DNA of 64,000 nucleotides from Linum tenue (GCA_946122785.1 CAMGYJ010000002.1:9360339-9424338), one strand, 5' to 3'. Shown: positions 1-12,659, counted from the stretch's first letter. The notes: generated by a model not told the origin, from the letters alone. Made by a program: numbers and translations.

Positions 1-661
1 TTGAATTGAGTAATAGTTTTGGTTCACAAAGTTATCTTCACAATATATTTTATGTACCCGAATAAGCTAGTATTGTCATGTATTTGGACATCAATAAATT
101 ATTTGAACTTCATAAACAATTTTTTCGAAATCAACATGTAATTGCTTTTTGCCCAAGTAACTTTCAAATTCTTAAAATATATATATAGTTACTTGTTTAA
201 TTGAATAGGTCTCTAGTGAGAACCTACTTATATGTGTGGGAGGACACTTCGAAAACACTTTATGTTTTTCCTAGAGGCTCAAACTTTTTAATAAATGTTT
301 TTGAATTTGCACGCATATGCGAAACGAAAGCAATGATATTAGTAATTTTCTAATTGATTAGAAATTCAATTTTTTACTGATTTTTCTTAGATCATGCTAA
401 ACATATTTGTTTATCTTAAGTGATAGATCTAGTAATAATGTGGGGATGAGAATATCCATTATACTCTAGGTTCTAACGTTGGAGCCAACAATAACCAACC
501 AAGAAGAAGTTACCATATTTGTGAATTGTTAGATGGAAAACAATATTAAACTTTGTTTCTATGATATAATAGCATCTACGTTGATGGATGCCAAAATAGT
601 TAGTAAAAATCTGTTACGTGTTAAATGTGTTAAAAAGTCTCGTTTACTATCTATCTATCTA

Positions 662-704
<43 letters not shown>

Positions 705-3371
705 ACATAATATTATGGCAATTCAAAATTAAATTTTTGCCACATAAGCACTTGGAGAGATCTCAAGTGGCCAAGGTGGACAACTTTTTTACCAAAAAAA
801 TAGTTATTGACCTATTTATGGAGTTGTCCCTCTCTCTTCATTTAATACTTAATCTCTTTTATCCAATAATTATTTTGTTTTTGTTTTTGCATTATATCTA
901 TCAATAATATATGGCGAGAAAGGTTATCAAACCGGTTTAGCAAGTGAAATGGTTTTACCAGTGGTACAACCGGTTTAATCATTCATATCAAATGAATTTG
1001 ATCCTATATAACCATATTTGAAGACAATTTACGTACAATTCATATTGATATTTGAATAAAATATGATATTTCAAATAAAATTACATGTACTCATACTTAA
1101 ATTCACTAAAACTACGTATTATACTTAGAAATTCGTAAAACGATCATACCAGTCATACCGATGGTGTCATGTCGATTTCATGACCGGTACCGGTTGAATT
1201 GTTCAACCGGTGGCATGCCGACCGATGTGACAATCATGATGGAGAGTGACATATATCACATTTTGTTTTTGCATTATATTGATGTACGCAACAGTATACT
1301 AATGTATGTAGAGTGACATATATATCACACTTTTTAAACAAAACAAAATATATGATTAAAGATTACTATGTAAATTTTTGCTCATTTTTACTAAAACTTA
1401 ATAATAATAATTTACATTTTAATGAATAAGTAAACAAACACACAAAAATAATAATATTATGTCGATAAGGTCTGAAAGAAACTTGACCTAGAAATAATAG
1501 TTATTTATTAAAAAGGCTTCTTATTCATTCAGATCAAGTGAAAACATATGAATCGTATGTGCAGTATTTATAATGTATCCTAAGTTCACATTACTAATAT
1601 TTTCTCTAGGTCATGTTGATTGAGCAAGCTCTATTGAACTTATTTATTGTTAAAGATTATAAATTGAAGTTTCCAAAATGACTTGAGTATAATAGTTGAT
1701 GAACTTTGATGTCATATTCTAGGATGAGACACGAGATCCCTTGAAAAATGAAATGTGTTAAATCTAGAGAAATCTTTGTTAAAGATGTACGTTAAACATC
1801 ACATTTCATGTTAAGAAAAATCTAAATTCGACGATTGAGGTAATATATAAACATTAATGTTTACTTCACATATATAACAAAAAAAAATTATTGTTACAAT
1901 AGTGGAACCGAGCTATTGGGTCAAAAGAAGAATATTTAATAAATATGAGCTTAGTAAGAAAATTGTAACAAGCCTATATAGTTATGAGCCTGGGATTTCG
2001 TACCAAAATTTGGCAATAACAAAAAAATTGATATGATATTCCACCCAAGGAGTTGAGTTCAAAGGTATTAATTAGTGTTGAAACTTTCTGTATATATATG
2101 TTTAGATATTAACAATAGATGTGCTACATTACATCCAATTATTTAAATACATGTGAAAAGCCACAATGTTTGTATGAACATTTAAATTTTGCTACAAAAT
2201 AATTTTAAAAAATTATAAGTTAATTATTCAACGAATACATAATTTTGAATGCACCTGAAATATTTGTCTGTCGTATACACACTTTACCAATTATTAATAT
2301 AAGTAACAAAATTTTTGTTCTAGAAATATAAAGAAATTTTAGCGAATGGACATTCTAATAGTTGAAAAATTATACATTGAAGGAACATGTTAAGATGAGA
2401 ACCTTCGATAGTGTATATGAATTCCTTGGATTCATATTCTAAATGAACATCTAGACAGAAGGCATGGGTTGAGGGTTAGTCCAAACTTAAAATATTAGCA
2501 ATTGATATATATTGTAAGATAATAATAATTTGTATCTTGATAGAAAAATTGTCATAAGTTGCTATACAAAGACTTCATGAACATCAACAATAAAAATGAG
2601 TGAGGTTTAGAGAATTTAATCATTATAAGGGATACAATGTGTGTCAAATTTCAATTGGGATAAACATAATTTATCCAGTAATCAAGTATCTTTTTCCAAT
2701 ATTTTGAACTCTGATTAATTGGCTGAGAGTTCGTACAAACTCGAGAATCATGAATTAATATTTGTTGTATAAGATAATAAATTTGAGCGTCTTGGTGGAA
2801 AGTTTTTTATATACGATCTTAAATGGGACGTGATAAATCTTTACGACATGATTTATGATTAGAGAATAAAAACATCACAAGCGAGTGTGCTAACTATTAA
2901 ATATTAAGAATTTTCGATATAGGCATACCACATATTTACTTATGAAGCGAGAACAGAAAATGTATACAATATCCAAAAAATTCAAACATGTAGATAATTA
3001 ACTAATATAAATAATAAAATGAAGTTCGCCGGCCAACTAACCGGGTAAAAAACTAGTTATATTATAGAGCTGTTTCTTTTAAAAAAATTTGTTTGGTTGA
3101 TACTTCACATATTAAAACCCATAATACACTTAATGCACGCAGTTTAAAGATTTAATCATATCGTTTATATTTTTGTATTTAGTTGAAATTCGAAAAATTC
3201 AATAGACTACGGGGCGGGAGAACCGGAATCCAAGTGCATTGCCCGTAGTAGCTCATGCAACCAATTCTGGGATGTATAAAGACTGAAAAATCCTCCCTTG
3301 CTTTGCGGGGAGGCCAGGAAAAAGTAAATTGAAGGTTTCCAGCCAGAATCTACTTATATGTACGGTAGAAA
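1..3371. other. AT-rich intergenic DNA without a recognisable gene
   Basis: No ORF here resembles a known protein and codon-like structure is absent. The stretch is AT-rich with scattered patches of old repeat. A few AACCGGTT-like patches lie around 930-1240 but show no clear ends. The only well-defined feature is a tetranucleotide microsatellite near 650. Confidence 0.6.
647..704. repeat. (CTAT)n microsatellite
   Basis: About fourteen CTAT units run almost without interruption, with one two-base break near 661. A small ORF overlapping it is only the repeat read as serine, isoleucine, tyrosine and leucine. Confidence 0.95.
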
Positions 3372-3634
3372 GAATATATTGGCAAAATACATTTGTATAG
3401 TCAAAACTTTTGCGGTTTTGCCAAATATAGCCACGTTTGACGAAATACCAAAAATAGCCACTTCCGTCCAATTGTTTGACGATGTCAAGTAACGGACTGA
3501 CTGGACTAACGGAATTGATGAGTTGGTAATGGTTAGTCAATTGAAAATGTGAGGTGGAAAATAAAAATAAATTAAATAAATATTTTTTATTTTCTCTCTC
3601 CCATCTCTCTTCCTCCCCAGCCGAAACTCTCTAT

Positions 3635-4290
3635 TATGGGTGGAAATCGGTACGGTATCGGTATCCCAATACCAAATACCGAAATTCCGAATACCGAATT
3701 ACACCCTAAAATCAATCCCAATCCCTAAATAATTTCAGTATCCCAATCTCAATCCCTAAATAATTTCAGTATCCCAATCGGTACCTCGGTATCCCAATCG
3801 ATATTATCGAATACATAATTACTTACCTTTTCAATTAATAATTAAATATATAAATTAGATTTTATTGTTTAATTTAGGGCGAAGAGACTAAGCAAATAGT
3901 CTTGAGTTGCCTAGAGCTAACATCTCAAGTTCTTGTAATTGGTAATCTTTAATTTGACGAATTTGAGGTTGAGAGACGACTTATAATATTGTGAAATAGT
4001 GATGTAATGATCTATGTATGATCAAATGACACTTTTAGTGGTTGATGGTCGCGTAGTAGTGAATGTGAGAGTCTAGTTGAGAGGATAAAATACACACTAA
4101 CTTATATTTCAGTATTGATCGGTATTTCGGTATATACCGATCCCAATCCCGTAATCCCTAATACCGAATAACAATTGAAATTCAATCCCAATCCCACAAA
4201 ATAATACGTGTATTCGGTAATATCAAATATAGAAAAATTCGGTACGGTATTCGGTATATCCCAAATACAGGTACCAAACTTCCAGCCCTA
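3635..4290. mobile_element. hAT-type MITE nested in copy A, 8-bp TSD
   Basis: The ends are inverted relatives: left TATGGGTGGAAATCGGTACGG-like, right (reverse complement) TAGGGCTGGAAGTTTGGTACC-like. The eight bases CTCTCTAT flank both sides exactly (3627-3634 and 4291-4298), the hAT TSD length. The subterminal DNA is rich in GGTAT/ATACC repeats that can pair. No coding capacity. Confidence 0.85.
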
Positions 4291-5411
4291 CTCTCTATCC
4301 TATTGTTTTCCTCTTACTCTTAAAAAATCCAGAATCTCCAAACTTTTCTTCAAGCCCTACTCCAAATCCATCTTCTTCTCCACCAAAAATCGATCACACC
4401 AAAATCCACTATATTCCTAACTTGTAAAATCCCATTATATCCCAAACTTCCCACAAATCCATTTTTCTTGTTCTCCTCTGTTTGATGTTCGATTGGGAAT
4501 CTTGAAAGTCTGAAAATCATTCGGCAAAGATTGGACTACAAGAACCGTTTTTTCTAACTGGGATTCTACACGAACATGCCATTTCTCCATCAATGGATTC
4601 ATCCTCCTCCAACCAATTGTCGTCGTTCTTCAAGAACCAACCAGGAAATCGAATCTCCCAAGTCCCACCGACCAGAAGCAGCGCAAGTGGCAACTGTGAG
4701 GGCAAAAACAAATTTCAGCATCATCGTCGTTCATCAACCATCTCGCTTCTCTACTTTGAAGTTCGCAACCCATAAATCCCAAAACAAAACTGGTATAGAT
4801 GATGAGATCTGAAGAATATCTAAAAAGAAAATATTGAAATCTCCGCCTTCTTCTTTCCTGCAAAAATGTTGCCTTCTTCTTCGCGATCGATTTGAGGAAA
4901 TTGTTGTTGCCGTTTCTTATCTCACCACTTAAGTCTCCCATCGACCGGCGGCGGGTAAAAATCCTACTCTGCGGTCTTGAATCGGGCAAATTAGAAGATC
5001 GTCGTTGCAGTTGAGGAGGAATTGGGCGAGGTTTCCCATCATCGTCGTCCTCTTGATGCAGGGAATTTCCATCGGGGAAGACGACCGGAGCTCTGAGCCC
5101 GACCATGGCGGCAGAACGACCATCTTCTCTCTTCACCGACATTATTGTTGCCGAAGTAGAAAATTCAGAGTCATCGTCTGCCTTTCTGCATCGTCATCGC
5201 CGGCCTCATCGTCCACTTCGTATCTGGGTTTTTAGAAGTGGTAGTTCTTGAATGTTTATCCCCAAATCAATTGGTTTGGGATTCTTCTTTCCCTTGGCGA
5301 GAGGAAGAAGAAGAAAGGTAATTGTATTTTTGTTTTTCCTTTTTAATTTTGATTAGTGGAATTAACCCCCCATTTAGGTAGGCCGGTAGGATTTTTATTT
5401 ATTTTATTTTT

Positions 5412-5908
5412 GGGTTATAGGTATAATATGCCTTTCTACTATGTCGTTTTATCAAACATGCCTCTCTATTATTTTTTACATCAAACATGCCCCTGTACTT
5501 TGGAAACATTATCAAACATGCCCTTCTGTTAAAATTTTCATTGAAAAAATTGTCAATCATGGTTGAACCAAGATTAAGCCGAACCGATATCGGCAAATTG
5601 GAGGGAAAATGTCAGTTTTGTCCCCCTGTTTTATTTCTCTGGGTCTATTCAAAGTGAAATTATTAGGATTGTTTGGCTATACAAAAGAACCAAAAAAATT
5701 ATAAAGTGAAATTATTGGGGATATTTTAGACATTTGTGTAGCCCAAACCAAAGTTTGGTCGTGGTTAACGGTTTTGGGATGAAAATTTTAACATAAGGGC
5801 ATGTTTGATAATTTTTTCAAAGTATAGGGGCATGTTCGATGTAAAAAATAGTAGATGGTCATGTTTGATAAAACGACATAGTAGAGGGGCATATTATACC
5901 TATAACCC
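5412..5908. mobile_element. Short MULE-type MITE nested in copy A, 9-bp TSD
   Basis: The element starts GGGTTATAGGTATAATATGCC and ends with the inverted form of that sequence. Long inverted arms carry repeated 'catgcc' and 'atcaaacatgcc' words, each counterpart visible on the other arm. TTTATTTTT flanks both sides exactly (5403-5411 and 5909-5917). This is low-complexity sequence, so the TSD is less telling than at other elements, but the arms settle it. Confidence 0.85.
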
Positions 5909-6500
5909 TTTATTTTTTAACCTTTGTAAATGACCCGTCACTAAATGCTGAGGTGGAAACGAAAAAATGGGTGAGTTGGCAGTTAGGTAAGTATTCTGTT
6001 AATTTGACTAACGGTGTTACTGACGCCGTTAAATTATGTGACGGAAATGGCTATATTTTTCATCAAATTTTCAAAATTTTGGCTATTATTGGTATTTCTC
6101 CAAAAGTGGTTATTATTGTTACAAACGTCAAAGTTTTGGCTACACAGATGAATTTTGCCGAATATATTATAATACTCATATTGTAGCAGGTTGAGTAATT
6201 TATCATGCGACGTGGGTCGAGTAAGATCGACTCATATGAATACATAATTAAAAAAAATATTTTTCATTATAGAAATAAAGAAAACAAATTATAACATAAT
6301 AAATGTAGTTAAATTATTGAAAAATTGAGGTTCTCACTTATTTACAACTTTATTATAGCTAAAATGTGAAATACTAAAAGTAAAATCGAAAATATGTTGA
6401 GTAAAATTACATACAATTTAGACAAAAACGGGTTGAGAATGAGGGAATTCATGTCGAGGAGAGTACTCATACACATGTCACCTCATCTACGAGACAGTTA

Positions 6501-7077
6501 GGCTAACTCCAATGGAGCCTCTATAAATGGGGGAACCTCTATATTTGGGGGAAAGTTGGCTCCAATGGAGCCTCCATAAATGGAGGAGTCTCTATATTTG
6601 GGGGAGATCTCCAAAAGGATCCCCAAATTTGGGGGTGGAAATGGGGGTTACCCAAATATAGAGACTCCCCAAAGCCCGCCACGTGACGTTTCTTTTTCTT
6701 TTTAAGATTCTAAGGATTAATTGGGGTTTAATTAGGGGATTAGTTAGGGGTTTAATTAGATCAATAATTTTCAAGTGTTGTGTGTAAATCCAAATTAGGT
6801 CAATCATTTTTTGTCAACAAAAATTTGGTCTCAAAATTAAATAAAATTCTACCAGAAAATTTGTATTTAAAAATGCTGACGAACTATACAAAAATTAACA
6901 TGAACAAATTATATTAAGGCTTCGATAAGTACATTTTTAAGTAAATGGAAAACTGAAAAAATGGAAATCTCCAAATATAGAAGATGTAGCATTGGAGCAA
7001 AAGAAGGGAAAATGGGGATGCACCCCAAATTTGGGGATGAAGATCCCCAAATTTGGGGGCTTGCATTGGAGTTGGTC
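6501..7077. mobile_element. Tourist-like (PIF/Harbinger) MITE, TTA TSD
   Basis: The left end reads GGCTAACTCCAATGGAG and the right end, reverse-complemented, GACCAACTCCAATGCAAG. TTA lies on both sides (6498-6500 and 7078-7080), the PIF/Harbinger TSD. Just inside both ends are repeats of 'ccccaaattttgggg' type. There is an internal near-duplication of the left end (6507-6530 against 6555-6575). No ORF of interest. Confidence 0.75.
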
Positions 7078-7510
7078 TTATACCCGTTCATAACAGATCA
7101 AAAGGTTAGGTAAAACGATTCATATCGAAATTAACATCCCTTCCTTGCATCTAAAATTCGATAATATTTATTTGCCATAAACCATATTTACGTCCTCTTT
7201 ATTATTGATTCACACTTGTACCAACTTTTCCTAGAACCAAAATTCAAAATCAAATTTTCTTTACTGATACTATTTATTTTTAAATACAACTCGATGCTCA
7301 TACTATCTCCATGACTTTATTAATCATGTACCCCCTCCATATAAAATTAACAAAAAGTCTGAATTAATAGCAACAAAAACTAATGCAAGTATTAATAAAT
7401 TTGAAATATAATAGAAACCTTAAATGTTCCATATATATGTTCAATATATTTTTTTATAAAAGAATGATTTTTCAATATTTGACCGAAAATATATAAATAT
7501 AGTATCAAAT

Positions 7511-8159
7511 TATGGCAATGGGTCAGGTATTGTCAAACTCATGGGTTTATCCGCCAAAAACATCCGGGGTAAAATCCGTTGGGTTTGAAAAACTCAAACC
7601 CAACCCAACCCGCTGGGTATCCGCGGGTTCATTTGTGGTAAAAAATTTACAATAACAAGTTTCTTTCAAAATAAAAGTTCAACATAAATTTTCTCATACA
7701 AATTATCTACACAAAAAACACCAATCTAGAGCAAACAAGCAAACCGCAAATTATCAATACAAATTGTACAAAATTAAATATAAACATCTATAATCAACAT
7801 TATTAATTGAAAACTTCTTCCTCCTTGTCAACTAAACTTCACTCTCCACTCCATAATATCAACTTCATTCTAGACAATTAGAAAGACCAAATTATACATG
7901 TCTCTACAAACATAAAAAAAAAATAGTTGTTTAAGGAAGATATATTGATTACAATATTAAATATACCGAGAAAGTAATTATATAGGTGTGGGCGGGTACC
8001 CATGGGACGGGTATACCTAAACCCAAATCCAACCCGGTGAATAGTATAGCGGTTTTAAATCCAAACCCGACCCAAAACCCTTTAACACGGATTTTACCCG
8101 CGTTGACCGAGTTGGGTCGGGAGGGTAGTCGTGGGTTCGAGTTTTGTTGCCATCCCTAA
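7511..8159. repeat. Degenerate hAT-like MITE (GGGTACCC / ACCCGCGG-rich ends)
   Basis: Both ends are dense in GGGT/ACCC words that can pair. The right end closes with TTGCCATCCCTA, whose reverse complement starts TAGGGATGGCAA as in many plant hAT MITEs. The left end retains only TATGGCAATGGGT. No matching TSD was found, so the exact ends are uncertain. Confidence 0.45.
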
Positions 8160-8440
8160 GTGGATGCGACAGACTGGATGAGGAGAACGACGCTTTCATG
8201 GATGGTTTGTTATTGAAGTGTCACCCTAAATATTTATGCAAAGGAATATAATTACTAAGAAATTGTGTCATAAAATTGGTGTTCGTAAATGTCGGCTTCA
8301 TCAATTAAAAGAAGTTAAATTTTTTGGAAAATTTATAGAGAGATATAAAAATGAAGAAGGACTAGAAGATATTACAGAGTGATTTCAACTTTTTTCGTAA
8401 AAGAGGTGATTCTAAATAGATTAACTTGGTACTAGAAATA

Positions 8441-9888
8441 GGCAAAATACACTTGTATATCCATAACTTTCATGTTTGTGACAAATATATCCATAACTAT
8501 CGAAATACATGAAATACCCAATTCCGTCCATTTTGTTAACGACATCAGTTGACGGTATAACTAGACTAACGGTAGAAGCTGAGTTGGCGATTGATTTACC
8601 CCACCAAATGGAGTGGATTATAAAGAAAAAAAATATCAAAAATTAAAATACAAAAACAAAAACAGAAAGAGAAAGAGACGAGACTAAACTCTTTTCTTCC
8701 CTTCCCCGCCGCTACTCCTCCCGAAAGAGCGACCTCCCATCTTCTCCCTTCTTCTATGAATCTCCCCATCAATCTCTCTTCCAACCTCTGATCTACCCTT
8801 CTTCTTCTCTGCATCTCAGTCCCAACCTTCAATCTCCCCCCCCCCCCTTCTTTGAATCCCCCGTCAATCTCTCTCCCAACCTTCAACCCGGATTCATAAC
8901 TGTCGGTCAACCCGCCAGGCGAGCTCTAGGCGACATCGGGAATCTGGCAGCAAGCATCGCCCATGAAATTCCCAGAAAGCATATCGCCCCCTAAACCATT
9001 TCTAATTCTTCTTTCTATGCCCCGTCAAATCGTACAAGCAATCGAAGTCCAGACCCATGATTTTGAAGTTCAATAGATGCTCGAAACTGATGTGGTGAAG
9101 AGCTTCCGCTGGCGGTTGCGGATCCAGATCTCTTTTGCCTAATAAGCTTCTTCTCAGTGGTAGCAGTTGGCAAGGGAAGAGCCAACTTCTCAAAATCCCC
9201 AGAACCCAATTTTTCTCTTTCCTCCTTTTGTTTGATGTTGAATGCTACTCTTCGAGGTTGGGTACGGGCTGCAGGGGGAAGGATCTGGTTTGCGACTGGA
9301 AATCTCAGAAGCACAGGGACGACAATTCGTCTGGTACATTTTTTCACCCAAAAACTCATCCTCCTATTTTCCTTTGGTTGATTTGATTTCAGTTTTTCGA
9401 GATTCAAGTTTCTTTCCACAACTATTATTAGGTTTAAGATGAGTAATGGGGGATCTAATTATTAAGTTTAGGAGGAGTAATGGGGATCTGATTTTATTAG
9501 GTTCCAGAACTATTATTACCTGATTCTTCTTCTTTATCGTCGGCGTTTTCTAAAGATGGGGTTTTTTCCGATCAGCTACTGTGTTTGGCGAGCTATGGAG
9601 GCTGGAGCCACGGGAGAGAGAAGAAATCAATGTGGCGGAGAGAATTTTTTATTTTTTATTTTTTATTTTTTGCTGACATGTCGTCCACATCCACATGTCA
9701 AATTTTCTGACCTGGAGCTTAGGTGTGGGATGGGTATGGTCCTAGTCAGCGTTCCGTCACATTTACTAACGGAAATGGATAGATTTGTCACACGATAGTA
9801 CGTTTTTCTGGGTATTTCGTGTATTTCGATAGTTATGGATATATTTGTCACAAATGTGAAAGTTATGGATATAGAAGTGTATTTTGCC
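8441..9888. mobile_element. MULE-type TIR element, copy B of the GGCAAAATAC family, 9-bp TSD
   Basis: The left end GGCAAAATACACTTGTATAT and the right end (inverted, finishing TATTTTGCC) match over about 100 bp. CTAGAAATA flanks both sides exactly (8432-8440 and 9889-9897). The interior is CT-rich and GC-richer than its surroundings (8690-9450) with small overlapping ORFs on both strands, the longest 134 codons on the minus strand (9015-9419). None is recognisable. The composition would suit a captured host gene fragment, but the donor is not identified. Confidence 0.92.
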
Positions 9889-10099
9889 CTAGAAATATAA
9901 TGCATATTCTTAAGTTGTTTTTCAAAGGTCGCTAAACACTACCAGTTTTAATAACCTTCCCATTCAATTTTTCATGCAAATTTTATAGAGCCGTACAATT
10001 TTGGATACTAGTTTACAAACAAGTAAGCGTTGATCAGGTAGAGAGAACTATAGAACTCGCTAAAGAATAGCTCAAAAATGTGTCGTATTGTCCTCTACA

Positions 10100-10257
10100 C
10101 TGATTCATTGATAGTACTTGTGTTTGGTGATATATTTACATGCAATTTGATATGTGATGATTAAATGAGTCATATAATACGTGTGTTTGGTACTTGTTAT
10201 ATTTACATGCATTTTGATATGTGACTGATTCATTGATAGTACTTGTGTTTGGTGACA
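10100..10257. repeat. Short interrupted direct repeats
   Basis: A 32-bp block starting CTGATTCATTGATAGTACTT occurs at 10100 and again at 10225. Between them a second word, TATATTTACATGCA, is repeated about 68 bp apart. It looks like a local duplication. The rest of 9898-10477 holds no recognisable gene. Confidence 0.7.
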
Positions 10258-10485
10258 TAGAAGTGACTACTTGTTGATTATAACTATCGTTAGATAATTT
10301 CGCACAAAAGTAGTATCGTGTCACAAACATTTTATGTGGTGCCAACTAATCGTGGGGGCATTCCTCCGGTGAATCCGTGTTTTGTTGTACGAGAAAGAAA
10401 GGTTTTAATTTCCAAACAAATCTGGCACCCACATTAATATTCATTTTTACAACAAACATTATCCAGGCAAAATGTGGATTACAAT

Positions 10486-10973
10486 TAGGGCTGTCCATTT
10501 GGTTTTGGTTTTTTGATTTTAACAGAAACCAAACCAATTGGAAAGCTAATGGTTTCAGTTTTTTTGTTTTAAACCAATAAGCAACTTAATGGTTTTGGTT
10601 TGGTTAAAACCGAAAAACCAATAGAAACCATTAAGAAACCAATAAGAATAAAATTATTTACCAACAATTTTTGTTTTTGTTTTTGTTTCTTTTGACATGC
10701 AATCATGCATGCCAACCAATAATTTGTTATGGCCATTTACCATTATTATGACATTATTCAATAAAAAGAAGGAAAATAGGAATAAATATGAGTGTATGAG
10801 TACATGTTGGTTTTTCGGTTATCCAAACCAAAACCAAAACCATTAAGGCCCTTATTGGTTTTTGGCAACCAAAAACCAATAAGGACCTTAATGGTTTTGG
10901 TTTTGGGTTTTGGGATTTGGCTTTTCATACTTAATGGTTTGGTTAACCAAACCAAACCAAATTGACAGCCCTA
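10486..10973. mobile_element. hAT-type MITE, 8-bp TSD
   Basis: The left end is TAGGGCTGTCCATTTGGTTT and the right end, reverse-complemented, TAGGGCTGTCAATTTGGTTT. ATTACAAT flanks both ends exactly (10478-10485 and 10974-10981). The interior is made of complementary 'ggttttggtt' and 'aaccaaaacc' tracts, so the element can fold almost completely. No coding capacity. Confidence 0.93.
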
Positions 10974-10981
10974 ATTACAAT

Positions 10982-11779
10982 AAGCACATCACACACAAAG
11001 ATTGTTTTAAAACCTCATACAAACATTCATTATAAGTACAAAACGAAACTAACACAACAGTTTGAAGAAATAGGTGCATTTGACTAGAAAATGCAACGAG
11101 TGTTTTGTTACGTTGGGTTGGAAGTCCCATGAGGAATTTCCCCAACTGTAACGATATGAGCTCTCCCAAAAATCACGGTCATAACTTACGATGATGTGAC
11201 CATGAAATTGTTTCAAAGAATAATCATAAAAGTCACGACCTCACATTATAGAAAACACTATCAGGACACATGATTTACATGGTTTTATTTTCTTCGAGTG
11301 TTTATTCAACACCCACTCCATCACCTCCATCCTCTACTGCAAAGTTACTTTGTTACATAACCACTTATTCCCATAATGTCGTTGTATCAGATCCAAATAC
11401 TACTCAATGTTAGTCCAATGGGAACTAAATAGAACGTTTTCAAAGTTCTATTGCATTATATCTTCTTATGATCTTATCTATACATTGATACTTACCAACA
11501 AATCAAAATAATAGATAAATAAAGTTCACACGGTCCAACCCGAAAATGGAAAGAGCTATTTTTTGTTTTGTTTAACGAACTCATCCAATCCGTACAAATA
11601 CTCTTAACGATTCAAAGACATGATTGATACGTAACTTCTGTAACGAAAAAAGTTTCATCGCAACGCCACCAATCTACCCATTCACGTACCGTCTCGCGGA
11701 CAATCGAATCAAATCCCAATTCACTTAAAACATCACAAAATCCATGATTTCCATCTGTTTCACGAAAAATCGTTAGTGA
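10982..11779. other. Intergenic DNA 3' of the DUF7086 gene
   Basis: AT-rich DNA downstream of the minus-strand DUF7086 gene. It presumably includes that gene's 3' UTR, but no distinct terminator or polyadenylation signal stands out. Nothing else was recognised. Confidence 0.5.
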
Positions 11780-12448
11780 TCAATTGTTATTCGTCGATCC
11801 AAACGGTCCATGAGGATCCAACTGCCTACAGATCCCCAAATAAGTCAAATACAACAACCGGTCCTTGGCACCCGTCCGATGCACCCCAGCGTGCCTACAG
11901 AAATACCTCAACTGCTCAAGCGTCAAGAAGCCCAAAAACTCCCCCAGCAACAAAAACAGCCAGTTGATCCGCTTCTTCCGGGCCGCCACCACGGGCCTCG
12001 CGCTGCCCGCGAGCCCGCACCGCTCGCACCGGGCCAGGGCGGGCCGCTTCCACCGCTCGGGGGCCCGGTGGTGCATCGAGCCCATGTGGTCCACGATGTA
12101 GGTCCCCAGCTCCACGAACTTCTCCCTCAGGTCGTACGAGATGTCGTACGTGGCCTCGCAGCTCTTGCACCGCATTTCCCCCGTCACGGTCGTTACGTTG
12201 TGGGCCAGGAGGTGGGCCAGCGTGTGGACCTTGGCCCGCGTGGATGTGGCCCACGGGTACGGCGGCTCCACCACGTCGGTCTTGTTTTTCTTGTTGGGCC
12301 GGCTCCGCGGCTGCCGCGACCGGGCGGAGGCGGGCGGTGGAGGGAGGGCGGGGTCGGTGGGCGGAGGAGGAGGAGGAGGAGGGAGCGGTGGTGGTAAGGA
12401 GAGGGCGAGGGTGAGGCTGACGTCATCGTCTTGGTCGAGTTTCTTCAT
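11780..12448 (-). CDS. DUF7086 domain protein (plant-specific, function unknown)
   Basis: A single-exon protein of 222 residues. The N-terminus is acidic and then very proline-rich (poly-P around residues 20-40), followed by a basic stretch of R/P/K. The conserved part starts at about residue 60 with PYPWATSTRAKVHTL. It contains a CKSC...CERCG pair of CxxC motifs that could bind a metal, then a C-terminal segment with LLGEFLGFLTLEQLRYFC and HRTGAKDRLLYL. This layout is that of the plant DUF7086 family, which has no assigned biochemical role. The ORF extends 66 codons further upstream, but that part overlaps a TATA-like stretch and is low complexity, so the ATG at 12448 (MKKLDQDD) is preferred. 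The coding region is unusually GC-rich for this window, so the opposite strand shows long false ORFs. Confidence 0.87.
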   Translation of the reverse strand: MKKLDQDDDVSLTLALSLPPPLPPPPPPPPTDPALPPPPASARSRQPRSRPNKKNKTDVVEPPYPWATSTRAKVHTLAHLLAHNVTTVTGEMRCKSCEATYDISYDLREKFVELGTYIVDHMGSMHHRAPERWKRPALARCERCGLAGSARPVVAARKKRINWLFLLLGEFLGFLTLEQLRYFCRHAGVHRTGAKDRLLYLTYLGICRQLDPHGPFGSTNNN

Positions 12449-12484
12449 TGTGATTGACGGACAATGAAGTGAGGGGGGAAAGTG

Positions 12485-12493
12485 TAATATATA
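12485..12493 (-). promoter_or_regulatory. Candidate TATA box of the DUF7086 gene
   Basis: On the minus strand TATATATTA lies about 37-45 bases upstream of the preferred ATG. It is the only strong TATA-like word near the start. It would imply a very short 5' UTR, so the assignment is tentative. Confidence 0.4.
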
Positions 12494-12659
12494 TGGTGTA
12501 GGGTTTGAGGGGGACGAGGGAGAAACGGGAAAGAGGTTTTTTTTTTTTATTCTTTTCTGTTGGGTCGGAGATCTTGGAGAAGTGGATATTAGTCGGATTT
12601 GAGGGGGGGAAAAGAATATTAACAGAATGAGTAGGCTTTTTTCCAAATTCGGTTTTCTT

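Larger units (their letters stand above)
3381..6159. mobile_element. MULE-type TIR element (copy A of the GGCAAAATAC family) with 9-bp TSD
   Basis: The left end starts GGCAAAATACATTTGTATAG. The right end is its inverted counterpart and ends ATTTTGCC. Similarity extends about 80 bp inward from each end. The nine bases GAATATATT flank both sides exactly (3372-3380 and 6160-6168), the TSD length of the Mutator superfamily. No transposase is visible, so it is non-autonomous. The interior (about 4300-5340) has small overlapping ORFs on both strands, the longest 170 codons on the minus strand, none recognisable. A hAT-type MITE (3635-4290) and a smaller MULE-type element (5412-5908) are nested inside. 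Confidence 0.9.

Noticed and set aside
533..907. 124-codon ORF across the microsatellite
   Set aside because: Most of it is the CTAT repeat in translation, and there is no similarity to any family.
930..1250. AACCGGTT-rich patch that could be an old hAT MITE
   Set aside because: No matching ends or duplication could be found.
11810..12397. A 195-codon plus-strand ORF and others of 60-112 codons opposite or out of frame with the DUF7086 gene
   Set aside because: They are GC-rich shadows of the minus-strand gene, with Arg/Pro/Gly-rich low-complexity products and no conserved motifs.
12449..12646. Upstream extension of the DUF7086 ORF (66 extra codons)
   Set aside because: It overlaps a TATA-like word, encodes low-complexity Ser/Pro/Lys and lies outside the family's conserved part.
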